Notes: a model not told the origin generated them from the letters alone. DNA of 64,000 nt from Candidatus Neomarinimicrobiota bacterium (GCA_016784545.1 JADHUM010000009.1:1-64000), one strand, 5' to 3'. Shown: positions 43,990 to 53,678, numbered from the stretch's first letter. Numbers and translations: made by a program.

Positions 43990-46851
43990 ATGGAATCTGA
44001 TATACCTACGCTGGATATATTACAAACCATCCTGCCAAAGGGTCGGATAAAGACACGACTAATCGATCGTCATAGTTTTGCCAGAGATGCCAGCTTTTAT
44101 CGACTGATTCCAAAAGCTGTTGTACAACCGGCGAATGAAAAAGAAATCATCGACCTCTTTGCATATTCTCAAAAAACCAAGATACCCCTCGTATTCAGAG
44201 CCGCCGGAACCTCTCTCTCAGGCCAGTCCATCACGGATGGCATTCTGGTGGAAGTGAGCAGGAATTGGCAGGAATTTTTCTTCGATGAAGAGCAGGGAAC
44301 CATTCACCTGGAGCCTGGCTTGATTGGAGGACAGGTCAATCGACGGCTGGCACCATATGGTCGTAAAATTGGACCGGATCCCGCCTCCCTGGATGCCTGC
44401 ATGATTGGTGGAATCATTGCCAATAATGCCAGTGGGATGTGCTGTGGTGTCAAGGATAATGCCTATCATACCATGGATTCAGTGCGATTTATACTACCCA
44501 ATGGCCAGACCTATGATACCCTGGATAAAAATAGTGATGACAAACTCTTAAAGCAGGCGCCTGAAATTCATCAGGGTCTACAGAATCTCAGGCAGCGTGT
44601 CCTCGCTGACAAGAAACTCTATAAACGTGTGAGAGATAAATATACTCGCAAGAACACCCAGGGATATTCTCTGAACGCTCTCATCGACTATGAAAAACCG
44701 ATTGATATACTGAGTCACCTGTTGGTGGGCTCCGAAGGAACACTGGGATTCATATCAAAAGTCCGTCTGAAAACGCTTGAGGACCATCCCCATAAATCTG
44801 CTGCCTTACTCTTTTTCAAAGATATCCGGTCAGGTACAGAGACAGTCATCCCTCTGGAAGAGGCTGGGGCTCAGGCTCTGGAACTCATGGATAGGGCAGC
44901 GCTCAGATCCATTCAGGATGAACCGGGAATGCCTGAAGAAATTAAAAGCCTCCCTGAAGCGTCTGCTGCTTTGCTCTGTGAATTTCAAGCACGAGATGTC
45001 CAGGAATTATCCAGGAAGGTTGAAGCAGGTCTCAAATCTCTGAAGAAAGCAAAATTGATACATCCAGCCAAATTCACACAGGATGAAACAACCCGTTTAC
45101 TATACTGGAAAATTCGAAAGGGCCTGCTGCCCTCAGTTGGCGCCGTAAGGAAATCTGGAACCACTGTTATAATTGAGGATGTCTGTTTCCGCTTAAAAGA
45201 TCTGGCTGATGCAACGCTGGAACTTCAGGGACTGTTCAAAAAACATGGCTATACAGATGCCATCATTTTTGGTCATGCGAAGGATGGGAACCTCCATTTT
45301 GTCATCTCTCAAACCTTTGCTGATGCTGCTGGCATAGATCAGTATGAAAATTTTATCAAGGATGTCGTCCATATGACCGTAGGCACCTACGATGGTGCAT
45401 TGAAGGCTGAACATGGCACTGGTCGCAATATGGCGCCATTTCTTGAAACAGAGTGGGGAGAGGTTGCAGTAGCAATAATGCAGGATCTTAAAGCGCTCAT
45501 TGATCCGGATTTACTTTTAAATCCAGGGGTTATCATCAGTGACGATCCTGATATCTATCTCAAAAATATCAAACCGACACCAAGCGTAGAAGCTGTGGTT
45601 GACAAATGCATTGAATGTGGGTTTTGTGAAACCTGGTGTCCTTCAAAAGACGTGAGCATGACACCCCGTCAGCGCATTGCCACCTGGCGTGAAATTCAAT
45701 ATCTGCAGGGGGGCGATTTTACGGATCGGGAAACAGCTCAGGTTCTGCTTAAGGACTATGCCTTTGAGAGTGTTGACACTTGTGCGGTGGACGGTTTATG
45801 CGCCCTGGGATGTCCGGTAAAAATAGATACTGGAGATTTAACCCGTCACTTCAGAAAAGAGAGTCACGGTTTAATCAGTCGTCGGATTGCCTGGTGGACA
45901 GTAAAGTATTTTAGTTTTGTGGTGGAGATGATCAGGCTGGGTCTCAATCTGGTGACTCCCATTGCCAGGTTTGCAGGTAGCCAAAGAATTGTGTCCTTCT
46001 CCATGAAACTTCATCGATGGAGTGGGGGCAGAATTCCCGTCTGGCACAAATTCATGCCAACTGGTGGAAAAGGATTGCCAGTGATCAGGATTAAGAATTC
46101 TGAAGAAAAAGAAGAAATGGTTTACTTCGCTTCTTGTCTCAATCGAGGGATGAACAAAACTCCTGGCGAAACCAACAAATTGAGTACTGCAGAAGCCTTT
46201 ATTCAACTTTTACAGGAGGCAGGTATACATCCGATTTATCCAGACCATCTGGAAGACCTTTGCTGTGGAACCCCTTATTCATCCAAGGGTTTTGATAAAG
46301 CTTACAAACTCATGGCCGAAAATACGGTACGTTCCCTGTGGAAGACCTCTCAACATGGCAAGTTGCCCATTGTGGTGGATACCTCGCCCTGTACCTACAA
46401 AATGCTGCATTATGATACAATCCTTGAAGGTGAGCATTTGGAGCACTGGAAAGCTCTCAGAATAATTGATGTGATCGCTTATTTAAATGATGCGATCATC
46501 CCACGTCTGGATCTAAAATTCAAAACGGATAAAATTATTTTACATCCAACTTGTTCATCACGGAAAATGGGTCTGGAAGGCAAAATGCTGTCGATTGGCC
46601 AGGCTTGTGCAGAAGAAACCGTTATCCCTGAGGATGTGGGGTGCTGCGGGTTTGCCGGAGATCGAGGTTTTCTGGTGCCAGAACTCACCGAGCATGCAAC
46701 CCGGGATGAAGCCACTCAGGTTCGCACTCACCAGGGTGTAAATGGCCATTACTCCACATCAAGGACCTGTGAGATGGGCATGTCAAATGCCACGGATGAG
46801 AGCTATTCATCACTTGTTCATCTCGTACACACCGCTGTTTTTCAGAGATGA
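43990..46851 (+). CDS. FAD/Fe-S D-lactate (2-hydroxyacid) dehydrogenase, Dld-II-like
   Basis: A 953-residue fusion. Residues about 30-260 form the PP-loop FAD-binding domain (FRAAGTSLSGQS, PDPASLDACMIGGIIANNASG). The GlcD-type oxidase C-domain follows (about 270-520, FGHAKDGNLHF and EHGTGRNMAPF). Two [4Fe-4S] motifs come next: CIECGFCETWCPS (near 540) and CAVDGLCALGCPV (near 597). Two GlcF-like CCG domains end the protein (LEDLCCGTPYSSKG, DVGCCGFAGDRGF). The layout matches the long bacterial D-lactate dehydrogenases of the Shewanella Dld-II type, which feed electrons to quinone at the inner membrane. D-2-hydroxyglutarate is another possible substrate. Confidence 0.88.
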   Translation: MESDIPTLDILQTILPKGRIKTRLIDRHSFARDASFYRLIPKAVVQPANEKEIIDLFAYSQKTKIPLVFRAAGTSLSGQSITDGILVEVSRNWQEFFFDEEQGTIHLEPGLIGGQVNRRLAPYGRKIGPDPASLDACMIGGIIANNASGMCCGVKDNAYHTMDSVRFILPNGQTYDTLDKNSDDKLLKQAPEIHQGLQNLRQRVLADKKLYKRVRDKYTRKNTQGYSLNALIDYEKPIDILSHLLVGSEGTLGFISKVRLKTLEDHPHKSAALLFFKDIRSGTETVIPLEEAGAQALELMDRAALRSIQDEPGMPEEIKSLPEASAALLCEFQARDVQELSRKVEAGLKSLKKAKLIHPAKFTQDETTRLLYWKIRKGLLPSVGAVRKSGTTVIIEDVCFRLKDLADATLELQGLFKKHGYTDAIIFGHAKDGNLHFVISQTFADAAGIDQYENFIKDVVHMTVGTYDGALKAEHGTGRNMAPFLETEWGEVAVAIMQDLKALIDPDLLLNPGVIISDDPDIYLKNIKPTPSVEAVVDKCIECGFCETWCPSKDVSMTPRQRIATWREIQYLQGGDFTDRETAQVLLKDYAFESVDTCAVDGLCALGCPVKIDTGDLTRHFRKESHGLISRRIAWWTVKYFSFVVEMIRLGLNLVTPIARFAGSQRIVSFSMKLHRWSGGRIPVWHKFMPTGGKGLPVIRIKNSEEKEEMVYFASCLNRGMNKTPGETNKLSTAEAFIQLLQEAGIHPIYPDHLEDLCCGTPYSSKGFDKAYKLMAENTVRSLWKTSQHGKLPIVVDTSPCTYKMLHYDTILEGEHLEHWKALRIIDVIAYLNDAIIPRLDLKFKTDKIILHPTCSSRKMGLEGKMLSIGQACAEETVIPEDVGCCGFAGDRGFLVPELTEHATRDEATQVRTHQGVNGHYSTSRTCEMGMSNATDESYSSLVHLVHTAVFQR

Positions 46852-46914
46852 GTATGCCTACGATCTAAGCAAATGTAATTGTGGTCCCATTGTTTCTCAA
46901 AACCATCCAAGACA

Positions 46915-46942
46915 CTATTCTACTACACAAGTAGTAGAATAG
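46915..46942. promoter_or_regulatory. Perfect dyad, candidate BlaI/MecI-type operator for the TPR gene
   Basis: CTATTCTACTAC (46915-46926), ACAA, GTAGTAGAATAG (46931-46942) form a dyad with perfect 12-base arms. Its core (46921-46936) matches the element before the blaI-like gene (48449-48464) at 13 of 16 positions. The 233-base gap before the TPR gene holds only this and a small hairpin (ACCTGC/GCAGGT, 47048-47065). Confidence 0.55.
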
Positions 46943-47084
46943 GATTGCTTCCTTGAATCTGTAAGCTATTTTATTACAAAATATAGAAACAAAAGGACCT
47001 AAGCTTTTACTGTCCATTATTACTGCGAGAATGTGATCGGAACTACCACCTGCACTTGAGCAGGTAAGTCGTGAGGAGGGGGAA

Positions 47085-48335
47085 TTGTCAAGACTATTAT
47101 TCGTACTAACTCTATCAGCCATTAGTATTCATGCAACAACGAGCGAAATTGAGAGCACCTTGCTTGAAAAATTGTTCGCACGAGATTATGAGTATGTAAT
47201 CCTTGAGACAGAGAAATTGCTCTCCATCGATAGTACGGATGCATCCGCTATGGCTTTTCAGGCAAGTGCATTGTTTTATATGGGGCAAACAATCAAGGCT
47301 TTACAAGTGTTTGAGGAGGCATACAATCTTGATCCCCAATCAACCGAAATTGGCTATCGATATGCAACTATCCTAAAAGAAATAGGATATACAACAAAAG
47401 CCCGAGAGGTGTACCAGCGTTTGTTTCTGAAAGATTCAACAGATATTTCTATTGTTCGTCCCTATGCTAAAATCACCTATGAATCTGGTGAATATGGTGC
47501 CGCAAGTAATCTATACAAAACTATTATCTCCCACTATCCACAGGATTTTTCCAGCCAGAGAATGTTGGCGAAGTGCTTTATGAATACGGGTGAACCTGAA
47601 CTGGCATCGCATCACTATGAACAGGCACTTCGGTTATCTCCAGATAACGCGAATATTATATATGACTTTGCTCGACATGAATATTCCCAGAACCATCTAG
47701 ACCAAGCATTAGATCTCATCGATAAGGCAGATAGGAAGACACGCAGCTCCACCAAATTCATGTTACTAACAGCCGATATTCACTTTAAGAAGAAAGAGTA
47801 TATACTGGCGATCCCATTCTACAATAGACTATGGCTTTCTGGATTCAAGTCTGAGGATGTTTTTAAAAGAATGGGATATGCCTACTACACGATTGCGGCT
47901 TACCCACGGGCACTAGAACTTTTTCAAGAAGCGCTTGCTATGGGTGACACAGATGCAGCCACTTATTATTACATTGGTAAATGCTATGAGAGCGAGAAGC
48001 AATATGATGCGGCTATCGAGTCCTATAAAGAGTCGATAGAACGCTTACAGCCAAATTATTTGATGGACCTGTATCATAGCATGGGTAGTATTTATTCATC
48101 AAGAGAAGATTTTCCAAATGCCATTGAGTTCTATAAAAAGGCTTTAGAGCTGAATCCAAATTCATTACTCCTCAACTATTTTTTAGCAGATGCATATGAT
48201 AGTTATTACGAGGATAAATCGGTAGCCCTGGAGTACTATAAAAGGGCAGCTACCGATTCGATCTCCCCCAGCATTGATGATTTCATCAAAGATCGAATCA
48301 AGAAAATATCAGAAGTATTATTTCTAAAGCAGTAA
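47085..48335 (+). CDS. Exported tetratricopeptide-repeat protein
   Basis: A 416-residue protein from TTG 47085, which follows a strong GAGGAGGGGG site. A short signal peptide (about 1-18) leads into at least nine TPR units through the whole length, for example ALQVFEEAYNLDPQSTEIGY, ASHHYEQALRLSPDNANIIY and AIEFYKKALELNPNSLLLNY. TPR arrays hold protein complexes together, here in the periplasm. A candidate BlaI operator lies in its promoter region, so it may belong to the same regulon as the M56 protease downstream. Confidence 0.85.
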   Translation: MSRLLFVLTLSAISIHATTSEIESTLLEKLFARDYEYVILETEKLLSIDSTDASAMAFQASALFYMGQTIKALQVFEEAYNLDPQSTEIGYRYATILKEIGYTTKAREVYQRLFLKDSTDISIVRPYAKITYESGEYGAASNLYKTIISHYPQDFSSQRMLAKCFMNTGEPELASHHYEQALRLSPDNANIIYDFARHEYSQNHLDQALDLIDKADRKTRSSTKFMLLTADIHFKKKEYILAIPFYNRLWLSGFKSEDVFKRMGYAYYTIAAYPRALELFQEALAMGDTDAATYYYIGKCYESEKQYDAAIESYKESIERLQPNYLMDLYHSMGSIYSSREDFPNAIEFYKKALELNPNSLLLNYFLADAYDSYYEDKSVALEYYKRAATDSISPSIDDFIKDRIKKISEVLFLKQ

Positions 48336-48448
48336 TTTTACACCTCTGAACCAGCGCCATAGGCTTGATGGTTTAACAAAAATTATTTTTCCAGTGCTTA
48401 TTGCCTTAGATAGAAAAACACTTTGAAGAATGTAAATCATTCATATAT

Positions 48449-48464
48449 TACTACAAACGTAGGA
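48449..48464. promoter_or_regulatory. Candidate BlaI/MecI-type operator of the blaI-M56 operon
   Basis: The 16 bases TACTACAAACGTAGGA share 13 with the core of the dyad at 46921-46936. The site lies 10 bases before the start codon and includes part of the ribosome site, so a bound repressor would block transcription or translation. Confidence 0.45.
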
Positions 48465-48474
48465 GGGTGGCGAT

Positions 48475-48864
48475 ATGAGTAGTAAGACAAGTCTGGATGC
48501 ATTAAGTCAATTTGAGTGGCTCATCATGAATCACCTGTGGATCAATGACAAAGCTTCGGCGCGTGAGGTCATGGAGTCAATGCCAGAAGAGGCCCAGCGG
48601 GCTTATACCACCATCCAAACCTATTTGGAGCGCTTGGTGGACAAGGGCTATCTGGCCAAGGAAAAAATTGGGATGGTGAATTTCTACACCACCCAGGTGC
48701 CCAGGGAAGAGGTCGTGGATGGCGCTACCAATAGCTTTATCGAGCGGGTTTTCCAGGGCTCAGGGTCAAGCCTGGCTGCCTATCTCCTCAAAAACAAGTC
48801 CCTGAATCCAGACGATCTCCAAAAGATAAAAGACATATTGGAGAAAGGAGAAGACCATGATTGA
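48475..48864 (+). CDS. BlaI/MecI/CopY-family transcriptional repressor
   Basis: A 129-residue protein with the BlaI winged helix: LSQFEWLIMNHLWINDKASAREV, then the recognition region AYTTIQTYLERLVDKGYLAKEK. A short helical dimerisation tail follows (PDDLQKIKDILEKG). BlaI-type repressors are inactivated by proteolysis triggered by the partner M56 sensor-protease. That partner is encoded next, overlapping by eight bases. Confidence 0.93.
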   Translation: MSSKTSLDALSQFEWLIMNHLWINDKASAREVMESMPEEAQRAYTTIQTYLERLVDKGYLAKEKIGMVNFYTTQVPREEVVDGATNSFIERVFQGSGSSLAAYLLKNKSLNPDDLQKIKDILEKGEDHD

Positions 48865-51019
48865 CCAACTGATTCATATCCTGATTCAATCGTCATGGCA
48901 AATTCTCGTTTTATCCATCATCGTCTGGCCTCTAAGCAGATTAAGCATTAAAGCCTATCCAAATTTTGCCTACATCCTTTGGGTGGTCATCCTGATCAAA
49001 GCATTGATCCCGATTAATATTACGCTGCAATCACAGCAAATACCGGTGGTTTTACTTTCTCCAGTTATCACTGGACAATTCATCCAGGAAACGACTGTTT
49101 CTTCAACCAGTAGTATTTCCGTCAACACCATACTTGCCACACTCTGGGGTTTGGGGGTTCTATTGCTGGGAATGAAGCTCTTTCTGGCAGAATATGCACA
49201 TCGAAAACGCATGCGAATGGCTGAAGAGGTGACCCCAGAAGCCTGGTTCGAGGAGATGAAAACTGACCTGGGATTAACACAACACATCCATCTATATATA
49301 AATGAGAAAATTCAATCCCCTCTGATGCAGGGACTGTGGAATGTCCGCATTTATTTGCCCCAGGAATACCAATCCTGGACACGTGATGAAAAACAAAGTG
49401 TCCTGGCTCATGAACTCACCCATGTACGACGTCTTGATATCCTGGTCATTTATCTCCAGGCCATTGTTAAAACGCTGTACTTCTTTCATCCAGTAATTTG
49501 GCTGGTAAACGATCAAATCGATCTGGAACGGGAGAAAATTTGCGATGATGAAGCCATTGAGCTATCCAGTGCAGACCGTGGAGCCTATGGAGAACAGCTT
49601 TTCAGACAGCTATCCTTAGAGAAGGGTGAAAGAGCAGTGCCCGTCCTGGCTGGTGGCTTTTTCATGAGTGATAGCAGTATCATTAAACGCTTTAGATACA
49701 TCAAAGAAAAGAGGGGAGACATGAAGGGGAAATTAAGAATATATCATATGCTGTTGATCCTGGTGGTTATCAGCTTGGCAGTGATTATCGCATGTTCTCA
49801 GGACTCAGAAAATGTGATTAACAATTCAAATTCAATTGCGAATGGAAGTGGAGAATTTGTTATAAATGGACTCATTTGGGATAGGGAGAAGCCTTACGCG
49901 ATTATCAATGAGGATATTTATGGTGAAGGAGCTGAAATAGAGGGATACACAGTTTCCTCAATCTCAAAATCACGGATTGTGCTTATAAAGGGTGAAGAAG
50001 TCCTTCATTTAGAGATTCAACGTGAGCAAGAGGCAACTGAAGTACCTACTGAGACTCCACCTCGTCTTGAAGACAATGTAATTATTGCAACATTTGATGT
50101 CCCACCAGAACCAGTTGGAGGGTATGCGGCAGTTCAAGAAAATGTCCACTACCCAGAATTAGCCAGAGAAACCGGAATTGGTGGAACGACCATCGTTCAA
50201 GTAACCATCAGTGCCCAAGGTAAGGCAGAAGCCTCAATAGTACTCAAAAGTGCAGGTGATGCATCACTTGATTCGGCCGCGTTGGATGCAGTCATGGCAA
50301 CAGAATGGTTACCTGCACAACAGGATGGGTCTCCAGTTGCAGTTCGAATAGCTATGCCCATCGTTTTCAGGCTAAAGGTTGGTGGAGAGGGACATTCAAT
50401 TACTACAGCAAATACCATAGGTACGCGAGATTGGGATGTCTCGCCTCGTCCAAAAAATTTTAAAGCCATTAGTCAAAATATTATCTATCCGGAGCAGGCC
50501 AGAAAAGATGGTATTACTGGTACACTTACCATGCAATTTACCATTGATAAAAAAGGCAATCTCATTGACCCGATTGTGAAGAGTGGACCTGACCATGAAG
50601 CACTCAAACAGGCAGCCATCGTTGCCCTCAAATCTACTGAATGGATTCCAGCATCCAAAGGTGGTGAACCCATCTCTGCTACCATGGAAATGGGGATTGG
50701 GTTTGAACTGGATGCAGAGAAATCCGTAGATGCTGGAGTAGGGCTAAGACCTGTTGATGTGCTCCAAAAAATTCCCATTAAAATCGGCGGTCCAGATGCC
50801 AGGGAAAAAGCAACTAAGATATATTACGAATTCTATATCAATGACCAGGGTGAATTCGAAGCAGTTCGTGGTTCAAATACCAATAGCGAAGAATGGGTTG
50901 CGGTGAATTATAGTGTTCTAGATAAATGGATGAAGACAAAATGGGTTGCAGTTCCCGAAGGAGCAGAGTTAAAAGCCCAATGGGTAAAGATACCCCTGGA
51001 TATCACCTTCATTGACTAG
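48857..51019 (+). CDS. BlaR1/MecR1-like M56 metallopeptidase fused to two TonB C-terminal domains
   Basis: A 720-residue membrane protein. Helices near 12-30, 37-55 and 85-105 precede the M56 protease domain, with the zinc motif HELTH near 184-188 and a third-ligand region EREKICDDEAIE. Another helix (IYHMLLILVVISLAVIIAC, about 295-315) leads to the periplasm. Instead of a penicillin-binding sensor, the C-terminal half has two TonB_C domains (about 415-510, YPELARETGIGGT; about 535-620, YPEQARKDGITGT) and a third degenerate segment. Such M56-TonB fusions occur in the FCB group. The signal is probably envelope-related; the likely substrate is the adjacent BlaI-type repressor. Confidence 0.9.
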   Translation: MIDQLIHILIQSSWQILVLSIIVWPLSRLSIKAYPNFAYILWVVILIKALIPINITLQSQQIPVVLLSPVITGQFIQETTVSSTSSISVNTILATLWGLGVLLLGMKLFLAEYAHRKRMRMAEEVTPEAWFEEMKTDLGLTQHIHLYINEKIQSPLMQGLWNVRIYLPQEYQSWTRDEKQSVLAHELTHVRRLDILVIYLQAIVKTLYFFHPVIWLVNDQIDLEREKICDDEAIELSSADRGAYGEQLFRQLSLEKGERAVPVLAGGFFMSDSSIIKRFRYIKEKRGDMKGKLRIYHMLLILVVISLAVIIACSQDSENVINNSNSIANGSGEFVINGLIWDREKPYAIINEDIYGEGAEIEGYTVSSISKSRIVLIKGEEVLHLEIQREQEATEVPTETPPRLEDNVIIATFDVPPEPVGGYAAVQENVHYPELARETGIGGTTIVQVTISAQGKAEASIVLKSAGDASLDSAALDAVMATEWLPAQQDGSPVAVRIAMPIVFRLKVGGEGHSITTANTIGTRDWDVSPRPKNFKAISQNIIYPEQARKDGITGTLTMQFTIDKKGNLIDPIVKSGPDHEALKQAAIVALKSTEWIPASKGGEPISATMEMGIGFELDAEKSVDAGVGLRPVDVLQKIPIKIGGPDAREKATKIYYEFYINDQGEFEAVRGSNTNSEEWVAVNYSVLDKWMKTKWVAVPEGAELKAQWVKIPLDITFID

Positions 51020-51053
51020 ATAACTAGTAATAATTGTGTAAGCAATCATGTAG

Positions 51054-51080
51054 GGGCGGATTACGATCCGCCCTTTTTTA
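51054..51080 (+). terminator. Rho-independent terminator between convergent genes
   Basis: GGGCGGAT (51054-51061) pairs perfectly with ATCCGCCC (51066-51073) around TACG, followed by T residues. It ends the M56 operon and lies just beyond the 3' end of the minus-strand transporter gene. Confidence 0.9.
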
Positions 51081-51088
51081 TATGCCAG

Positions 51089-52504
51089 CTATCCCAGCAT
51101 CCAGAAGACCCAGACCACACCCAGAACAGGTCCAAGTATCCCCATTAAAAGACCACCTCTAACAAAATCAGTGGTTTTCAGATCACCTGTTGCGAAGGCA
51201 ATGGCGTTTGGCGGGGTGGAGATGGGCAAACACATGGCTGAGGATGCACCCAGGGCTAATGGGATGACCACGATGGGTTCAAATCCAACAGCCACAGCAA
51301 TACCCAGAGGAGCCAGGATATTTGTGGCGGCAGTATTGCTCATGAAATTTGATAGCAAGGTTGTTACATAGGCCAATACAAAAGCAATGGCCAGCAAACC
51401 CATGCTATCCATGGGGATGAGACCCAGCACCCAGGTGGCCAGACCACTTTTTTGAATTGCCACACCAAGGGACAGACCGCCAGCCATGAGCATCAACACA
51501 TCCCATTGCAGGCGTCTCACTTCAGCCACATTCAAAATACCGGCAACAGCGAATACGGTGATGGGTATAAATGAAACCACAGCGGTGGGCATTCCATGTA
51601 AGGAGCTGGTCATCCACAATAATACAGTCAGCATAAACACGGGGAATACCAGGATACGTTTCCACATGGGCAGCAAGGAACCTGTTCTGGTTTCCCATTC
51701 CAGTCCACGGAGATCCAGGGTTTCAGAATTTGAGGGGTGGGCAAATCGTAAATAGAACCAGGCAATAAAAAACAGGACGATGGCCGGGGGAAGTCCCAAC
51801 ATCATCCAATCAATAAAGCTGATATTGTGAGATTCCTGTAGCAAACCTGCAACGATTGCATTGGGGGGACTTCCAATAATGGTTCCCATGCCACCCACAT
51901 TGGCAGCGAAGGGTACACCAAGGAGCAGGACCTTGACGAAGGGATCTTTTTTGTCGATCCCGGCAATGACCGGCGCCATCACTGACATCATCATAGCCGT
52001 AGTTGCCGTGTTGGACATAAACATGGAAAAGATGAAGGTCAAACCCATGGCTCCCAGCAGCACATTGGAGGGACGAGACCCAAACCATTTTAAAACAAAT
52101 CGAGCCATCATCCGATCCAGACCAGTGGTTTGAGCCGCCTGGCCTAACACAAAGCCACCCAGAAAGAGCCACATAATGGGACTGGACCAGGGATTCACAA
52201 ACATCTGCCAATCCTTGGGACCAGTGGCATACACACCACCTGGTTTTCCGAGAATGAGAATTTCCAGCCCAATGATGAGTATGGCCACTGCGAATGCGGG
52301 AATGGCCTCTGTCATCCATAGCCCTGCTGCAAAAATGAGGATAAAGAGCGTCCACATGGCCGCGGGTTCTAAACCGGAATAGGAGGGGACGAAGGCGATC
52401 ACAGCTGCAAAAAGTGCAGCCCCAATCATTTTTAAAAGACGTCCTCCTGAGGAAATTTGCAGTTTTCCCAGTACGCGCCCCGCCTGTCTTCTAGTATCTA
52501 GCAT
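51089..52504 (-). CDS. SLC13/DASS-family sodium:dicarboxylate or sulfate symporter
   Basis: A 471-residue integral membrane protein with about 11-13 hydrophobic helices. The SLC13 signatures are SNTATTAMMMSVMAPVI and FMSNTAATNILAPLGIAVAV (the duplicated SNT substrate/sodium motifs), plus GASSAMCLPISTPPNAIAF near the end. The family imports C4-dicarboxylates, citrate or sulfate with Na+; the substrate cannot be told from motifs alone. The start ATG is at 52504. The gene is transcribed away from the deacetylase gene's 3' end, with the palindromic element at 52549-52641 between them. Confidence 0.93.
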   Translation of the reverse strand: MLDTRRQAGRVLGKLQISSGGRLLKMIGAALFAAVIAFVPSYSGLEPAAMWTLFILIFAAGLWMTEAIPAFAVAILIIGLEILILGKPGGVYATGPKDWQMFVNPWSSPIMWLFLGGFVLGQAAQTTGLDRMMARFVLKWFGSRPSNVLLGAMGLTFIFSMFMSNTATTAMMMSVMAPVIAGIDKKDPFVKVLLLGVPFAANVGGMGTIIGSPPNAIVAGLLQESHNISFIDWMMLGLPPAIVLFFIAWFYLRFAHPSNSETLDLRGLEWETRTGSLLPMWKRILVFPVFMLTVLLWMTSSLHGMPTAVVSFIPITVFAVAGILNVAEVRRLQWDVLMLMAGGLSLGVAIQKSGLATWVLGLIPMDSMGLLAIAFVLAYVTTLLSNFMSNTAATNILAPLGIAVAVGFEPIVVIPLALGASSAMCLPISTPPNAIAFATGDLKTTDFVRGGLLMGILGPVLGVVWVFWMLG

Positions 52505-52548
52505 ATTTTTCTTACCTAATTCCTGCTTTAGCTTATGCTATCTCTGGT

Positions 52549-52641
52549 CGTCATTGCGAAGGAGTGATAACGACTGCGGCAATCTCCGAATTCATGGATT
52601 GGGTATTGGCCGAGATCGCCGCGCTACGCTCGAGAAGACTG
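52549..52641. repeat. Dispersed REP-like palindromic intergenic element
   Basis: CGTCATTGCGAAGGAG near 52549 and GGCAATCTC (52578-52586) are partly mirrored by GAGATCGCC (52612-52620) and CGAGAAGAC further on. The 'GTCATTGCGA ... GCAATCTC' wording is that of a palindromic intergenic repeat common in many bacterial genomes. Composition is more GC-rich than the surroundings. Confidence 0.6.
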
Positions 52642-52665
52642 GTCACCTGGTATCGGGTTAATTCT

Positions 52666-53583
52666 TCATTCCCGCTCACGTTCAATAAGCACTTCAGCAA
52701 CGGCTCGAGAACAATCAGCAAGATCTTTGAGATCATAACCTCCTTCAAGACCGACTAGTAGATGGGGCGTGATATCCAGACAGTAACGGGTAAACTCGGC
52801 AAAATGTTCAGGGAGGAGCAACATGCCACCCAGGGGATCATTTTTACTGGCATCAAATCCAGCACTAATGATCAATAATTCAGGTTCCCAGCTTTTCAAG
52901 AAAGGCAATACCTGTTTATCAAATGCGTCGAAATATTCGTATTTACCAGAACCCATGGAAAGGGGGATATTCAAAACATTGTTGAAATTACCGGTTTCAT
53001 GATCAGCGCCAGTCCCTGGATAGTAGGGCCACTGATGGAGTGAACAATAAGCCAGATTGGGATCAGTTTCCAGAATATGCTGGGTTCCATTCCCATGATG
53101 CACATCCCAATCCAGAACCGCTACTCGATTGACACCTCTGACAGTCATGGCATAATTGGCTGCGATAGCACAATTGTTAAAGAGACAGAATCCCATGGCA
53201 TGGTCACGCTCAGCATGGTGTCCCGGCGGACGGGATACCACAAATGAAGATTCCTTGTGGCCCACAATCCGATCAACTCCATCCAACCAGGCACCAGTGC
53301 TTTGGAGAGCGATATCATAACTCTCCGGGCTTACCGTGGTGTCTGGATCCAGACTGAAACCACCTCGTTCGGCGGTATTCCGCACATTAAGAATGTGAGC
53401 AGGGGTGTGAACTAGCTTTATCTCGTCAACATTGGCTCTGCGTGGTTCAATCCATTTTATCTGGTCCAGGGAATCACTTCTCCGTATTCCATCTGTGCAG
53501 GCTGATAACCGCTCGGGCCGTTCGGGGTGACCGAAACCCGTATCGTGTTGTAGGAATCTTTCGCTGGTAATAATATTTATCAT
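52666..53583 (-). CDS. Histone deacetylase-family (class II/acetylpolyamine amidohydrolase-like) protein
   Basis: ATG 53583 was preferred to the in-frame TTG 53601, giving 305 residues. The arginase/deacetylase fold is clear. HPERPERL is near the N-terminus. VVSRPPGHHAERDHAMGFCLFNN carries the active-site His pair. VLDWDVHHGNGTQ and SAGFDASKNDPLGGM carry the zinc ligands (Asp, His, Asp). LVGLEGGYDL holds the glycine-rich loop. It hydrolyses N-acetyl groups from lysine or polyamines. It diverges from the TetR-efflux operon; a functional tie to it is not evident. Confidence 0.93.
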   Translation of the reverse strand: MINIITSERFLQHDTGFGHPERPERLSACTDGIRRSDSLDQIKWIEPRRANVDEIKLVHTPAHILNVRNTAERGGFSLDPDTTVSPESYDIALQSTGAWLDGVDRIVGHKESSFVVSRPPGHHAERDHAMGFCLFNNCAIAANYAMTVRGVNRVAVLDWDVHHGNGTQHILETDPNLAYCSLHQWPYYPGTGADHETGNFNNVLNIPLSMGSGKYEYFDAFDKQVLPFLKSWEPELLIISAGFDASKNDPLGGMLLLPEHFAEFTRYCLDITPHLLVGLEGGYDLKDLADCSRAVAEVLIERERE

Positions 53584-53678
53584 GGCCAGAAAGATATTCA
53601 AATCTCATGCCTTGACCACCCGTATGTCAGTTGAAGTTCAAAATAGTTTCAAAAAAAGAACAAAGCCTCTTGCTATTA

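Noticed and set aside
51810-52355. 181-codon minus-strand frame overlapping the SLC13 gene
   Set aside because: Same strand, other frame of a strongly supported membrane transporter; His/Trp-rich composition is typical of a shadow.
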